A DNA stretch of 34,466 bases, taken from assembly GCA_020849035.1 (NCBI GenBank), contig JADLHC010000051.1, positions 1 to 34,466 on the forward strand, written 5' to 3'. The stretch is from Planctomycetia bacterium. GTDB taxonomy: Bacteria > Planctomycetota > MHYJ01 > WSZJ01. Positions within the stretch are counted from its first letter, which is position 1. Every line of letters begins with the position of its first letter. The notes under the pieces are model-generated. The model did no database searches. It was not told the DNA's origin and worked only from the letters and a program-made list of their open reading frames with translations. The translations under genes were made by a program, and so were the position numbers. Shown piece by piece: positions 14,385-22,540 of the stretch.

Positions 14385-15831
14385 GAAACTGCGCAAGACG
14401 AAGGTCGAGATCCCCTGCCAGGACGGCGACATCCGCCGCGCGAACTTCCTCGAGGTCGCCCTCGGCTACTCCGCCGACATGGCGCGCGAGGAGGCGGAGC
14501 GCTGCATCCAGTGCAAGGACAAGCCGTGCGTCGCGGGGTGCCCGGTCGAGATCGAGATCCCGGCGTTCATCGAGCTGATGAAGGCGGGGAAGTTCGGCGA
14601 GGCGGCGGCGAAGATCAAGGAGAAGAACGCGCTGCCGGCGATCTGCGGGCGGGTCTGCCCGCAGGAGGACCAGTGCGAAGCGGTGTGCACGCTGGCGAAG
14701 AAGTTCGACCCGGTGGGAATCGGGCGGCTGGAGCGGTTCGCGGCGGACTGGGAAGCGGCGCAGGAGCTGGCGTCGGGGAAGTCGGCGCCGCTGCCGGCGA
14801 AGGCGCCGGCGACGGGGCGCAGGGTGGCGTGCGTCGGCGCGGGGCCGGCGTCGCTGACCGTCGCGGGCGACCTCGTCCTCCTCGGCCACGAGGTCACGGT
14901 GTTCGAGGCGCTGCACGAGCCCGGCGGCGTGCTCGTCTACGGCATCCCGGAGTTCCGCCTGCCCAAGGCGATCGTCAAGCGCGAGGTGGACTACCTCAAG
15001 CGCCTCGGCGTCGAGTTCCGCACCAGCGTCGTCATCGGCAAGTCCTTCACCATTGATGAGCTCCTCGGCGAGCTCGGCTACGACGCCGTCTTCATCGCGA
15101 CCGGCGCCGGCCTGCCGCACTTCATGAAGATCCCCGGCATCAACCTCGCCGGCGTCTACTCCGCCAACGAGTACCTGACGCGCTCGAACCTCATGAAGGC
15201 GTACGACTTCCCCCGCAGCGCGACGCCGATCGTGCGCGGCAAGAAGGTCGCGGTCGTGGGGGGCGGCAACACGGCGATGGACGCCGTGCGGACGGCCAGG
15301 CGGCTCGGCGCGGAGGAAGCGCGGCTGGTCTACCGGCGGAGCGAGGCGGAGATGCCGGCGCGCAAGGAGGAGATCCACCACGCCCACGAGGAGGGCGTGA
15401 TCTTCATGACCCTCACGAACCCCACGAAGATCCTGGGCGACGAGCGCGGCCGGGTGAAGGCGATGGAGTGCGTGAAGCAGGAGCTGGGCGCGCCGGACGC
15501 GTCGGGGCGGCGCAGCCCCGTGGCGGTCGCGGGGTCGGAGTTCACGTTCGACGTGGACCTCGTCGTCATGGCCGTCGGCCAGGGCGCCAACCCGATGATC
15601 CGCTCGACCACGCCGGACCTCGAGTGCAACAAGTGGGGGAACATCGTGGCGGACCCCGTGACGATGGCGACCTCGAAGAAGGGCGTCTACGCGGGGGGCG
15701 ACATCGTGAGCGGCGGCGCGACGGTGATCCTGGCGATGGGCGCGGGAAGGAAGGCGGCGCGGGCGATTCACCAGTACCTGGGCGGTCTGCCGGCGAAGGG
15801 AACTCCTGCGAAGGAGACGGCGACCGCGTAG
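14377..15831 (+). CDS. nfnB: NfnB / GltA-type NADPH-dependent flavoprotein
   Basis: A 484-residue protein starting at GTG 14377. The N-terminal [4Fe-4S] domain has C43-x2-C46-x4-C51-x3-C55 and C90-x3-C94-x5-C100-x3-C104. Two dinucleotide folds follow: VACVGAGPASLTVAGDL for FAD (about 150) and VAVVGGGNTAMDAVRTARRLGA for NADPH (about 289). The C-terminus has the GD..SGGATV motif near GGDIVSGGATVILAMG. This is the homotetrameric glutamate synthase/NfnB/SudA family. Paired with an NfnA-type subunit, an Nfn complex is the likeliest reading; no large GltB-like glutaminase protein lies next to it. The overlap with nfnA shows one operon. Confidence 0.87.
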   Translation: MGKKLRKTKVEIPCQDGDIRRANFLEVALGYSADMAREEAERCIQCKDKPCVAGCPVEIEIPAFIELMKAGKFGEAAAKIKEKNALPAICGRVCPQEDQCEAVCTLAKKFDPVGIGRLERFAADWEAAQELASGKSAPLPAKAPATGRRVACVGAGPASLTVAGDLVLLGHEVTVFEALHEPGGVLVYGIPEFRLPKAIVKREVDYLKRLGVEFRTSVVIGKSFTIDELLGELGYDAVFIATGAGLPHFMKIPGINLAGVYSANEYLTRSNLMKAYDFPRSATPIVRGKKVAVVGGGNTAMDAVRTARRLGAEEARLVYRRSEAEMPARKEEIHHAHEEGVIFMTLTNPTKILGDERGRVKAMECVKQELGAPDASGRRSPVAVAGSEFTFDVDLVVMAVGQGANPMIRSTTPDLECNKWGNIVADPVTMATSKKGVYAGGDIVSGGATVILAMGAGRKAARAIHQYLGGLPAKGTPAKETATA

Positions 15832-15927
15832 GGCGATGCACCCGGCCCGGCGGGCGGACTCGCAGCACGTTGGGTGCCCCCGGGGCCATGGACTATGATC
15901 CGGCTCAAATCACCGGAGGGGTTCCCC

Positions 15928-16542
15928 ATGGCTGGCATCGATCCCGAGTCCTACGCCGACCGCCCGGGCGGCGACACCCTCTCGGTGGAAAAACTGCGTT
16001 TACTCCGCCCGGACATGTTCGGGTTCCTGGGCGGCCTGAAGAGGTTCATGTCCTTCGGGGGAGAGCTGGGGAAGGAGTACTTCGCGGAACAGCTCATGGG
16101 GGGCGACGCGCAGCCGGCGATCGTCATGTCGGTGGACCCGCTGCTCGTGGCCGCCTATGTCTCGGACAAGGACGGCGTGGTGATGCTCCGCTTCACGGGA
16201 GACGTCCCTTCGCTGACCGAGCTGAAGCCCGGCGCGCGGCTGCAGGGGGTTTTCAGCTTTGAACCGGACGGGCCGCAGCCCCGGGACATCATTCCGGGCC
16301 CGGAGGTCGAGCCGCAGTTCGCCGGCGTCATCCCGCTGGTCGCGGACTTCCTGACCGACGACGCGGAAGCGCTGGAGGAGACGAAATCCCGGATCGAACC
16401 CGAGGAGTGGGCGCACACCGAGGAGCTGGCGAAGGCCTACGTGAAGCTGCGGCCCGGGGTGGCGCGTGACGGGAGGCCGGGATTCTCGCAGTATCCGGCG
16501 AAAGGCTTTGAATCGAAGGGATTGAACATCAGCTGGAAGTAA
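15928..16542 (+). CDS. Hypothetical cytoplasmic protein
   Basis: A 204-residue soluble protein. ATG 15928 is preceded by GGAGGGG at a good distance; the in-frame ATG 15895 upstream has no such site. The sequence has no signal peptide or membrane segment, has a core QPAIVMSVDPLLVAAYVSDKDGVVMLRF (about 67-95) typical of a beta-rich fold, and is acidic in the middle. I do not recognise the family. The next gene follows in the same direction after about 40 bases. Confidence 0.6.
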   Translation: MAGIDPESYADRPGGDTLSVEKLRLLRPDMFGFLGGLKRFMSFGGELGKEYFAEQLMGGDAQPAIVMSVDPLLVAAYVSDKDGVVMLRFTGDVPSLTELKPGARLQGVFSFEPDGPQPRDIIPGPEVEPQFAGVIPLVADFLTDDAEALEETKSRIEPEEWAHTEELAKAYVKLRPGVARDGRPGFSQYPAKGFESKGLNISWK

Positions 16543-16581
16543 CCAGGTCGCTGCGAGGCGTCCATTTCACTGGAGCGAGCC

Positions 16582-17031
16582 TTGCGATTCGAAACCAGCA
16601 ACCGTCCGTGGATCAGCGTCGTGGAGTTGCTGGCCCGGGACCAGGGCACCGACGGCCTGCGGCTGCCCGGCGAAGTCCGCGCGTCCATCCCCTGGTCCGG
16701 CATCGCCCGGGTTGCCGCGGGCAGCGAGATTGACGCCGTCAGGATCTACGCCCGCGACTTCTGGGCCTTCCAGACGGAGGACCCGCACCAGACATGGTGG
16801 GTCACATCCGAGTCTGGCGAATTGGACTTCACCGGGGAAGTCGAGCGCCGGTATCTGAGCAAGCCGCTGCCGCTCCTCCATGAGTGGCCGGATCCGGAGT
16901 TCTCAATTCGCACGTTCGTGGTCTGGCCGGAGTGCGACCGCGGGAACCCGATGTACGTCAACGTGAAGCGACACTGGTGGTCGTGGAGCTGCAAGCTGGG
17001 GTACTTCGCGGCCCCGCGCACTGCTCCCTGA
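16582..17031 (+). CDS. Hypothetical protein, TTG start
   Basis: A 149-residue protein with many Trp residues, ending KRHWWSWSCKLGYFAAP. The start is TTG 16582, chosen because TGGAGCGAG lies directly upstream and the frame otherwise lacks a start there. It has no signal peptide and no recognised domain. It probably shares a transcript with the hypothetical gene ending at 16542. Coding is supported by length and by third-position GC preference; function unknown. Confidence 0.5.
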   Translation: MRFETSNRPWISVVELLARDQGTDGLRLPGEVRASIPWSGIARVAAGSEIDAVRIYARDFWAFQTEDPHQTWWVTSESGELDFTGEVERRYLSKPLPLLHEWPDPEFSIRTFVVWPECDRGNPMYVNVKRHWWSWSCKLGYFAAPRTAP

Positions 17032-17344
17032 TCTGCGGCCGTTTCCGCGGTGCATCCGTGCTCCCAACTCCGCGTGATCCGCCGTTCCGCCTGTCCCGCG
17101 ATCCCATGATCTGTGCCGCGGGAACTTTGCTCGTGAACGCGGATGACGCGGAATCAAGAACGGATTTCGCGGAGTTTGTCACACGGATGGCCCGCGGAAA
17201 CGGCCACGGATCGGGACACGGATGGGGTGGCCGGCGCCGATACATGAGAATCATAAGCAACTTACTTAAGTATTGCTTGCACCCCACGCCCCCACCCCCT
17301 ACCCTTGCTCCCCGTCACCTCACTTCAGCAAGGAGCCCCACCCC
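17032..17344. repeat. 313-base intergenic region with degenerate inverted repeats
   Basis: No gene is seen. CCGCGTGATCCGC (17070-17082) and GCGGATGACGCGG (17139-17151) are near-perfect inverted copies (12 of 13), and the wider block is built of variants of the same ATCCGCG theme on both strands. An AT-rich operator-like element lies at its right end, just before cysK. No long direct repeat or transposase remnant is seen. Confidence 0.5.
17255..17278. promoter_or_regulatory. AT-rich inverted repeat upstream of cysK
   Basis: AAGCAA (17255-17260) and TTGCTT (17273-17278) are inverted arms, with the palindrome ACTTAAGT (17264-17271) between them. It lies 67 bases before the cysK start in otherwise GC-rich DNA. 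This fits a transcription factor site or core promoter for the cysteine operon; the regulator is not known. Confidence 0.45.
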
Positions 17345-18337
17345 ATGCCGCGCATCGCCGCCGACACCACCCAGCTCATCGGCAACACCCCCCTCGTCCG
17401 CCTCGCGCGCATCGGCCGCGGACTCCCCGGCCAGGTCGTCGCCAAGCTCGAGGCGTTCCACCCCGGCTTCTCGGTCAAGTGCCGCATCGGCGTGAACATG
17501 ATCGAGGCGGCGGAGCGCGAGGGGCGGATCAAGCCGGACACGATCCTGATCGAGCCGACGAGCGGGAACACCGGCATCGGGCTGGCGTGGGTCTGCGCCT
17601 CGAAGGGCTACAAGCTCGTCCTGACGATGCCCGAGACGATGAGCGTGGAGCGCCGCAAGCTGCTGGCGGTGTTCGGCGCGCAGCTCGTGCTCACGCCGGG
17701 GGCCGAGGGGATGACGGGCGCGGTGAAGAAGGCGAAGGAGATCGCGGCTTCGGACCCGCGCTACCTGATGCTGCACCAGTTCGAGAACCCCGCGAACCCC
17801 GAGATCCACCGGCGGACGACGGCGGAGGAGATCTGGCGGGACACGGACGGCGCGGTGGACATCCTGGTCGCCGGCGTCGGCACGGGCGGGACGATCACGG
17901 GGGTCGCGCAGGTGATCAAGCCGCGCAAGCCGACGTTCCAGGCGATCGCGGTCGAGCCGAAGGACTCCCCCGTCCTGTCGGGCGGCAAGCCCGGCCCGCA
18001 CAAGATCCAGGGGATCGGCGCGGGGTTCGTGCCCGGCGTCCTGCGCACGGAGCTGCTCGACGAGATCGTGCAGGTCGCCAACGACGAGGCCGGCGCGATG
18101 GCGCGCCGCCTTGCGAAGGAAGAAGGACTCCTGGCCGGGATTTCGGGCGGCGCCGCCGTCGCCGCCGCCGTCCGCGTCGCTTCCCGCGAGGAAAACCGCG
18201 GCAAGCTCATCGTCGTCGTCGTCCCCGACACCGGCGAGCGGTACCTGTCCACGTGGCTGTTCGAGGAAGCGGCGGCCGCCGCGGCCGGCCCCGTCGCCCC
18301 GCCCGCCCCGGCCCGCGTCCTGGAGGCCGTCCGATGA
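17345..18337 (+). CDS. cysK: Cysteine synthase A (O-acetylserine sulfhydrylase)
   Basis: A 330-residue PLP enzyme that makes cysteine from O-acetylserine and sulfide. IGNTPLVRL leads in, the PLP-lysine is in [15 protein letters not shown] (about 44-58, the same SVKCR found in enterobacterial CysK), the substrate loop is [12 protein letters not shown], the phosphate-binding [10 protein letters not shown] is present, and the C-terminal [10 protein letters not shown] is intact. AAGGAG lies nine bases before ATG 17345. Length is normal, with an Ala/Pro-rich tail. The stop overlaps the cysE start (ATGA), so the two enzymes of the cysteine-synthase complex are coupled. Confidence 0.95.
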   Translation: MPRIAADTTQLIGNTPLVRLARIGRGLPGQVVAKLEAFHPGFSVKCRIGVNMIEAAEREGRIKPDTILIEPTSGNTGIGLAWVCASKGYKLVLTMPETMSVERRKLLAVFGAQLVLTPGAEGMTGAVKKAKEIAASDPRYLMLHQFENPANPEIHRRTTAEEIWRDTDGAVDILVAGVGTGGTITGVAQVIKPRKPTFQAIAVEPKDSPVLSGGKPGPHKIQGIGAGFVPGVLRTELLDEIVQVANDEAGAMARRLAKEEGLLAGISGGAAVAAAVRVASREENRGKLIVVVVPDTGERYLSTWLFEEAAAAAAGPVAPPAPARVLEAVR

Positions 18338-19272
18338 ACCCGCGCATCTCCGACATCCCCGCCGTCGCCCCGCGCCCGACCGAGACCCTCGTGGACGTCG
18401 TCGTCGAAGCCCTCCTCGCCCCCGACCGCCGCGAAGGCAAGCCCCTCCCCTGCCCGCGCCACCTCCCGTCGCGCGCCGCCGTCCTCGGCATCGTCGCCGA
18501 CCTCCGCTCCATCCTCTTCCCGGGCTTCTTCGGCGCGACCGACGTCACCCAGGAAGAACTCCCCACGCACTTCCGCACCACCCTCGAGAACCTCTTCCCC
18601 GCGCTCACCTGGCAGATCCAGCGCAGTTTCTGCTTCCATCGCGACATCTCCCCCGAGGACTGCGCCGACGAGGCCGCGTCCGCGGCGTCGGCGTTCCTGA
18701 CGCGCCTCCCCGACCTCCGCAGCCGCCTCGCGCTCGACGTGCAGGCCGCCCTCGACGGCGACCCCGCGGCGCGCGGCCCCGAGGAAACCGTCCTCTGCTA
18801 CCCGGGCGTCCTCGCCATCACGTCCCACCGCATCGCCCACGAGCTCTTCCGCCTTGGCGTCCCCATCCTGCCCCGCCTCATCGCCGAGCACGCGCACGGC
18901 GCGACCGGCATCGACATCCACCCCGGCGCGACGATCGGGAAGCGGTTCTTCATCGACCACGGCACCGGCGTCGTCATCGGCGAGACCGCGGTCATCGGCG
19001 ACAACGTGCGCCTCTACCAGGGCGTCACGCTCGGCGCGAAGTCGTTCCCGGTGGACGGGACGGGCGCGGTCGTGAAGGGCCTTCCGCGCCACCCGGTCGT
19101 CGAGGACGACGTCGTCATCTACTCCGGCGCGACCGTGCTCGGCCGCATCACGATCGGCCGCGGCTCCGTCATCGGCGGGAACGTCTGGGTGACGAAGAGC
19201 GTGCCGCCGGGGACGCGGGTGACGCAGGCCGTGGCCGGACGCGAGTCGTGGGCGGAGGGCGGGGGAATCTAG
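18334..19272 (+). CDS. cysE: Serine O-acetyltransferase (EpsC/CysE type)
   Basis: A 312-residue acyltransferase that activates serine with acetyl-CoA for CysK. The C-terminal left-handed beta-helix shows the hexapeptide run with [39 protein letters not shown] and VTLGAKSF, with the catalytic His in DIHPGA and in FIDHGTG. The N-terminal helical extension of about 185 residues is longer than in E. coli CysE and matches the EpsC/SrpH-type proteins. The start overlaps the cysK stop by four bases. Confidence 0.93.
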   Translation: MNPRISDIPAVAPRPTETLVDVVVEALLAPDRREGKPLPCPRHLPSRAAVLGIVADLRSILFPGFFGATDVTQEELPTHFRTTLENLFPALTWQIQRSFCFHRDISPEDCADEAASAASAFLTRLPDLRSRLALDVQAALDGDPAARGPEETVLCYPGVLAITSHRIAHELFRLGVPILPRLIAEHAHGATGIDIHPGATIGKRFFIDHGTGVVIGETAVIGDNVRLYQGVTLGAKSFPVDGTGAVVKGLPRHPVVEDDVVIYSGATVLGRITIGRGSVIGGNVWVTKSVPPGTRVTQAVAGRESWAEGGGI

Positions 19273-19313
19273 ACCCGGTCCGGAAATCCCCCGCGGCGTG
19301 GCAGAATGCCGCC

Positions 19314-19970
19314 ATGCGCAAGCACTTCGCCGGCCTCGCGTTTCTTGCCGGGACGTTCTTCGCTTCCGTCGCCCACGCGGACGGACTGACCGTCCGGCTG
19401 GACAAGGACGGCGGCCTCTCGCTCGACGACAAGGCCGTGGACGCCGCGGGCTGGCGCGCGGCGCTGGCGAAGGCGGCGCACCCGGACGGCCAGGACGGGC
19501 CGTCGTTCCTGGAGCTGACGCTCGCGTGCGACCCCGCCACGCGCTGGTCCGCCCTCCGCGGCTGCCTCACCGACGCGGCCGCCACCGGCGTCTGGGACGT
19601 GCGCCTCGCCGTGGGCGACAAGACGGTGCCCATCCCACTCCCCCGCGACACAGGCCTGCCGAGCCGCGAACCCGAACCCCCGGACGCGCGAGCCGCCGTA
19701 AGCCTCGTCGTGACCGTCGTCGCGCCGAAGGACGGCAAGGGCGACCCCGAGGTCAAGCTTGCCGTCGACGGCAAGGACTTCGGCGCTCTCTCGGCGGAGG
19801 CCGCGGCGGAAGCGGCGAAGGCCGTCGCGGAGAAGACCGGCGGCGAGAAGGGAAAGACGCCCGCCGTCCTGAACCTCGACGCGGCCCTCGAGGCCCGGCA
19901 CCTGCTCCTGCTGGTGCAGGCGCTGCGCGACGCGAAGGTGGCGACGAGCCTGTTCTCGGCTGGAAAGTAG
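19314..19970 (+). CDS. Secreted protein, possible ExbD-like periplasmic domain
   Basis: A 218-residue protein with a signal peptide (MRKHFAGLAFLAGTFFASVAHA, cleavage at about 22). The mature sequence has two halves of similar plan (LTVRLDKDGGLSLDDKAVDAAGWRAAL..., then VKLAVDGKDFGALSAEAAAEAAKAV...LDAALEARHLLLLVQALRDAKV), which resemble the periplasmic ExbD/TolR module pattern of a strand, helix and L..L..aL motif. There is no transmembrane anchor, so it is not ExbD itself. The similarity is by eye only. It follows cysE by 41 bases, with no obvious functional link. Confidence 0.55.
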   Translation: MRKHFAGLAFLAGTFFASVAHADGLTVRLDKDGGLSLDDKAVDAAGWRAALAKAAHPDGQDGPSFLELTLACDPATRWSALRGCLTDAAATGVWDVRLAVGDKTVPIPLPRDTGLPSREPEPPDARAAVSLVVTVVAPKDGKGDPEVKLAVDGKDFGALSAEAAAEAAKAVAEKTGGEKGKTPAVLNLDAALEARHLLLLVQALRDAKVATSLFSAGK

Positions 19971-20079
19971 GAACGCGTTCTTGTCCGGCAGTCCCGCTTG
20001 ATCGAGGCTCCCCGCGAGTCCCAGACTCAGGACCGTCGGTTCGAGACCGGAACCCGCCGCCCGACCGGAGTCGTGAGCG

Positions 20080-20616
20080 ATGCCCGAATCGCAGCCGCCC
20101 CCAACGAGCGCGTCGCCCGATCCCCCGCCGACGCACGAGCCGCGCCGGAGCTGGCGGATTCTGCTGCCGGGGAGCGCGCTGCTCGCCGCGCTGCTGGCCC
20201 TGGGGATCCGGGGCTGGTGGCAGCACCGGAACGAGGACCTGTTCCGGCTCGCGGAAACCACGGACTGGACCGGCGAGATCTGGGAGCCGAAGTCGGACCG
20301 ATGGCACCCGCTGGGCGCGGAGGAGGCCCAGGTCCTCGTTCGCCAGTTTTCGCGAGCTCACGACTTCCGTCCGCTTCCCACGATCAGCTGCGGCACTGTG
20401 ATGGTGAACTACGGAAGTCCGAGATACTTCGTCCGCTTGTCAGCGCCGACGAGAACCACGCTGGTGTTCGGCGTGTGGGCATCCGGACAGAGGGCCTACG
20501 TGTGGCTGGGGCAACCCTACGGGCCCAGGTCGCGGTGGGTTGAATTCGGTGGCGACTCGGAAACGATCGCGGCGATTCTCAAGTCGGCAGCGGAGCGGTT
20601 CAAGATCACTCGCTGA
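20080..20616 (+). CDS. Single-pass membrane protein of unknown function
   Basis: A 178-residue protein. A Pro/Ser-rich cytoplasmic start (about 1-24) is followed by one transmembrane helix (about 26-45), then a soluble domain rich in Trp and Tyr. GGAG lies nine bases before ATG 20080. The soluble part has ISCGTVMVNYGSPRYFVRL and TTLVFGVWASGQRAYVWLG, an alternating beta pattern. No family is recognised. It ends 37 bases before the convergent ABC permease gene. Confidence 0.6.
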   Translation: MPESQPPPTSASPDPPPTHEPRRSWRILLPGSALLAALLALGIRGWWQHRNEDLFRLAETTDWTGEIWEPKSDRWHPLGAEEAQVLVRQFSRAHDFRPLPTISCGTVMVNYGSPRYFVRLSAPTRTTLVFGVWASGQRAYVWLGQPYGPRSRWVEFGGDSETIAAILKSAAERFKITR

Positions 20617-20653
20617 CGCACCGGGCGGAACTCGGCACGAGTTGACCGTCGGT

Positions 20654-21376
20654 CTACGCCAACCCCCGCCTCGCCAGCACGCGCTTCTCCACCACCCCGA
20701 ACGCGAGCCGGTCCACCGCCACGCCGAGCGTGAGGATGAGGAGCATCACCGCAAAAACCTGGTTCGCGTCGCCGGCGTCCCTTCCCGCAGTGAGCGACCT
20801 TCCCAGGCCCGCCGACGCGTAGATCAACTCGCCGGCCATGAGGGCGCGCCAGCCGAAGGACCAGCCCTGTTTCAGCCCGGCGAGGATGGCGGGGAGGGCG
20901 GCGGGGATGGTGATGTGCGTGATCTGCTGCCAGCGGGTGAGGCCGAAGGTCTGGCCGACGCGGCGCAGGAGGGGCGGGACCTGGGCGAGGCCGTCGCGAA
21001 CGCCGAGGGCGACGGCGAAGAGGGAGCCGACGACGACGCAGAAGAGGACGGCGGCCTCGGAGCGGCCGAACCAGAGGAGGGCGACGGGGAGCCAGCAGAC
21101 GGCGGGGAGGGCCTGGACGCCGGTGGTGAGGGGGCCGCAGAGGCGGCGGACGGGCGCGAAGGCGGCCTGGAGGATGCCGAGGGCGCCGCCGAGGAGGGCG
21201 GCGAGGGCGAAGCCGGCGGCGATGCGGAGGGCGGAGGCGCCGAGGGCCTTGAGGTAGACGCCGGAGGCGAAGCCGTGGGCGAGGTTGCGGGCGATGCCCG
21301 CGGGGGACGGGGAAGCGGCTTCGGCGGCGGCGGCGAGGAAAGCGAAGAGGACGAGGAGGGGGATGCGGGGTCTCAC
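20654..21376 (-). CDS. ABC transporter permease, SsuC/TauC type
   Basis: A 240-residue permease with about six hydrophobic segments. The EAA loop appears as VGQTFGLTRWQQITHITIPAALPAILAGLKQG, the signature of nitrate/sulfonate/taurine-type BPD permeases. The N-terminus (PRIPLLVLFAFLAAAAEAASPSPAG) reads like a signal segment. The start GTG 21376 overlaps the ATPase stop (GTGA). The substrate could be sulfonate, taurine, nitrate, bicarbonate or a thiamine precursor; no binding protein is encoded beside it, so the substrate is not decided. Confidence 0.85.
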   Translation of the reverse strand: MRPRIPLLVLFAFLAAAAEAASPSPAGIARNLAHGFASGVYLKALGASALRIAAGFALAALLGGALGILQAAFAPVRRLCGPLTTGVQALPAVCWLPVALLWFGRSEAAVLFCVVVGSLFAVALGVRDGLAQVPPLLRRVGQTFGLTRWQQITHITIPAALPAILAGLKQGWSFGWRALMAGELIYASAGLGRSLTAGRDAGDANQVFAVMLLILTLGVAVDRLAFGVVEKRVLARRGLA

Positions 21377-22194
21377 CGGCGCCACCCTTCGTCGCCCTCG
21401 CGGCGGGCAAGTTTCGCGAGTTCGTCGCGCATCTCCTCGCGGATCGCGGCGCGCAGCTCGGCCACCTCGGGGGAGTTGAAGTCGCGCGGGTGCGGCAGGT
21501 CCACGTCGAGGACGCGGCGGATGCGGCCGGGCTGGGTGGCCATGATGGCGATGCGGTCGGAGAGGCGGACGGCCTCCTCCACGGAGTGCGTCACGAACAC
21601 GACGGTCTTGTGGAGGCCGAGCCAGAGGCGCTGGAGCTCGAGGTGAAGCAGCTCGCGCGTCTGGGGGTCGAGCGCCGCGAACGGCTCGTCCATGAGAAGG
21701 ACCTGCGGGTCGACGGCGAGGGCCCGGGCGAGCGCGACGCGCTGCTTCATGCCGCCGGACAGCTCGTGCGGCCGCAGGTGCGCGAACTTCTCGAGGTGCA
21801 CGAGCCTCAGCAGCAGGCCGACGGTCTCCTCGTAGAGCTCGCGCGGCTTCTTCGGCAGCCCGAACCCGATGTTGTCCGCAACGGTGAGCCACGGGAGGAG
21901 CGCCGGGTCCTGGAAGATCACGAGCCGGTCGGGCCCCGGCCCGGCGATCGGGCGGCCGTCCATCAGCGCCGCCCCGTCGTCGGGCTTCTCGAACCCCGCC
22001 AGCAGGTGCAGCAGCGTGGACTTCCCGCACCCGCTCGGCCCCACGAGCGACAGGAACTCGCCGCGTCGCACGTCCAGCGAGACGTCCGCGAGCGCGACGA
22101 GCCCTCCGAACCGCTTTGAAGCGCCTCGAAGCGAGAGCTTCGGCGCCTCGAGGGCGGCGGGCCGGACGGGGGGATCGTGGAGGGCGAAGGGCAT
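21373..22194 (-). CDS. ABC transporter ATP-binding protein, SsuB/TauB type
   Basis: A 273-residue ATPase: Walker A GPSGCGKST (52-60), Q-loop IFQDPALLPWLT, signature LSGGMKQR (145-152), Walker B VLLMDEP (165-171) and H-loop THSVEEA. The ALLPW in the Q-loop and the MATQPGRIRR ending are typical of the nitrate/sulfonate/taurine family. ATG 22194 lies two bases after the stop of a possible 26-codon peptide. It is paired with the permease downstream by a four-base overlap. Confidence 0.92.
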   Translation of the reverse strand: MPFALHDPPVRPAALEAPKLSLRGASKRFGGLVALADVSLDVRRGEFLSLVGPSGCGKSTLLHLLAGFEKPDDGAALMDGRPIAGPGPDRLVIFQDPALLPWLTVADNIGFGLPKKPRELYEETVGLLLRLVHLEKFAHLRPHELSGGMKQRVALARALAVDPQVLLMDEPFAALDPQTRELLHLELQRLWLGLHKTVVFVTHSVEEAVRLSDRIAIMATQPGRIRRVLDVDLPHPRDFNSPEVAELRAAIREEMRDELAKLARREGDEGWRR

Positions 22195-22196
22195 GG

Positions 22197-22277
22197 CTAG
22201 AGGATTTCTCCCCCGTGTCGGCCCCAGAGGGCGGCGGCGACGGCGAGGAGGAGGGCGAGGGCGAGAAGGGCGAGCAT
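22197..22277 (-). CDS. Possible 26-residue hydrophobic peptide ahead of the ABC genes
   Basis: A 26-codon frame from ATG 22277 to TAG at 22197-22199 encodes a single hydrophobic helix (MLALLALALLLAVAAALW) followed by a short polar tail, GRHGGEIL. GGAG lies nine bases upstream. Its stop is separated from the ATPase ATG by two bases, so translation could be coupled. It resembles KdpF-like accessory peptides in size and layout, but no homology is claimed. GC-rich DNA of this kind readily makes Leu/Ala runs, so it could be chance. Confidence 0.4.
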   Translation of the reverse strand: MLALLALALLLAVAAALWGRHGGEIL

Positions 22278-22459
22278 GGGCGGTGTCTCCGGGTTGGCGG
22301 TCGGGGGAAGGGCGAGGCAGCCGGGAAGGGCCGCGGCGGGGAGACGCTACGAGCGCGCGCCCCGGGTCGCGGCCCGGGGACAGCCCATGCGATGGAGGTG
22401 AAGGGCGCTCATGACGGGGTGGACGATAGGGAGGATCGGCGGGAGGCGCAAGAGAAACT

Positions 22460-22474
22460 TTACCATTTTGGTAA
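22460..22474. promoter_or_regulatory. Perfect palindrome upstream of pepD
   Basis: TTACCA-TTT-TGGTAA is a perfect six-base inverted repeat in a short AT-rich patch between the divergent ABC ATPase unit and pepD. It is 66 bases before the pepD start. It is probably an operator for one or both directions; the regulator is unknown. The rest of the region from 22278 to 22540 shows nothing else of note. Confidence 0.5.
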
Positions 22475-22540
22475 TGATTGTGCGCCACCCCCTTCCCGCT
22501 TATCATCCCTCCCCTTCGCCACCGCGAGCACACACACACC

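Noticed and set aside
17032..17254. Insertion sequence or transposon remnant
   Set aside because: There are inverted and short repeats but no transposase-like frame, no terminal inverted repeats with target duplication.
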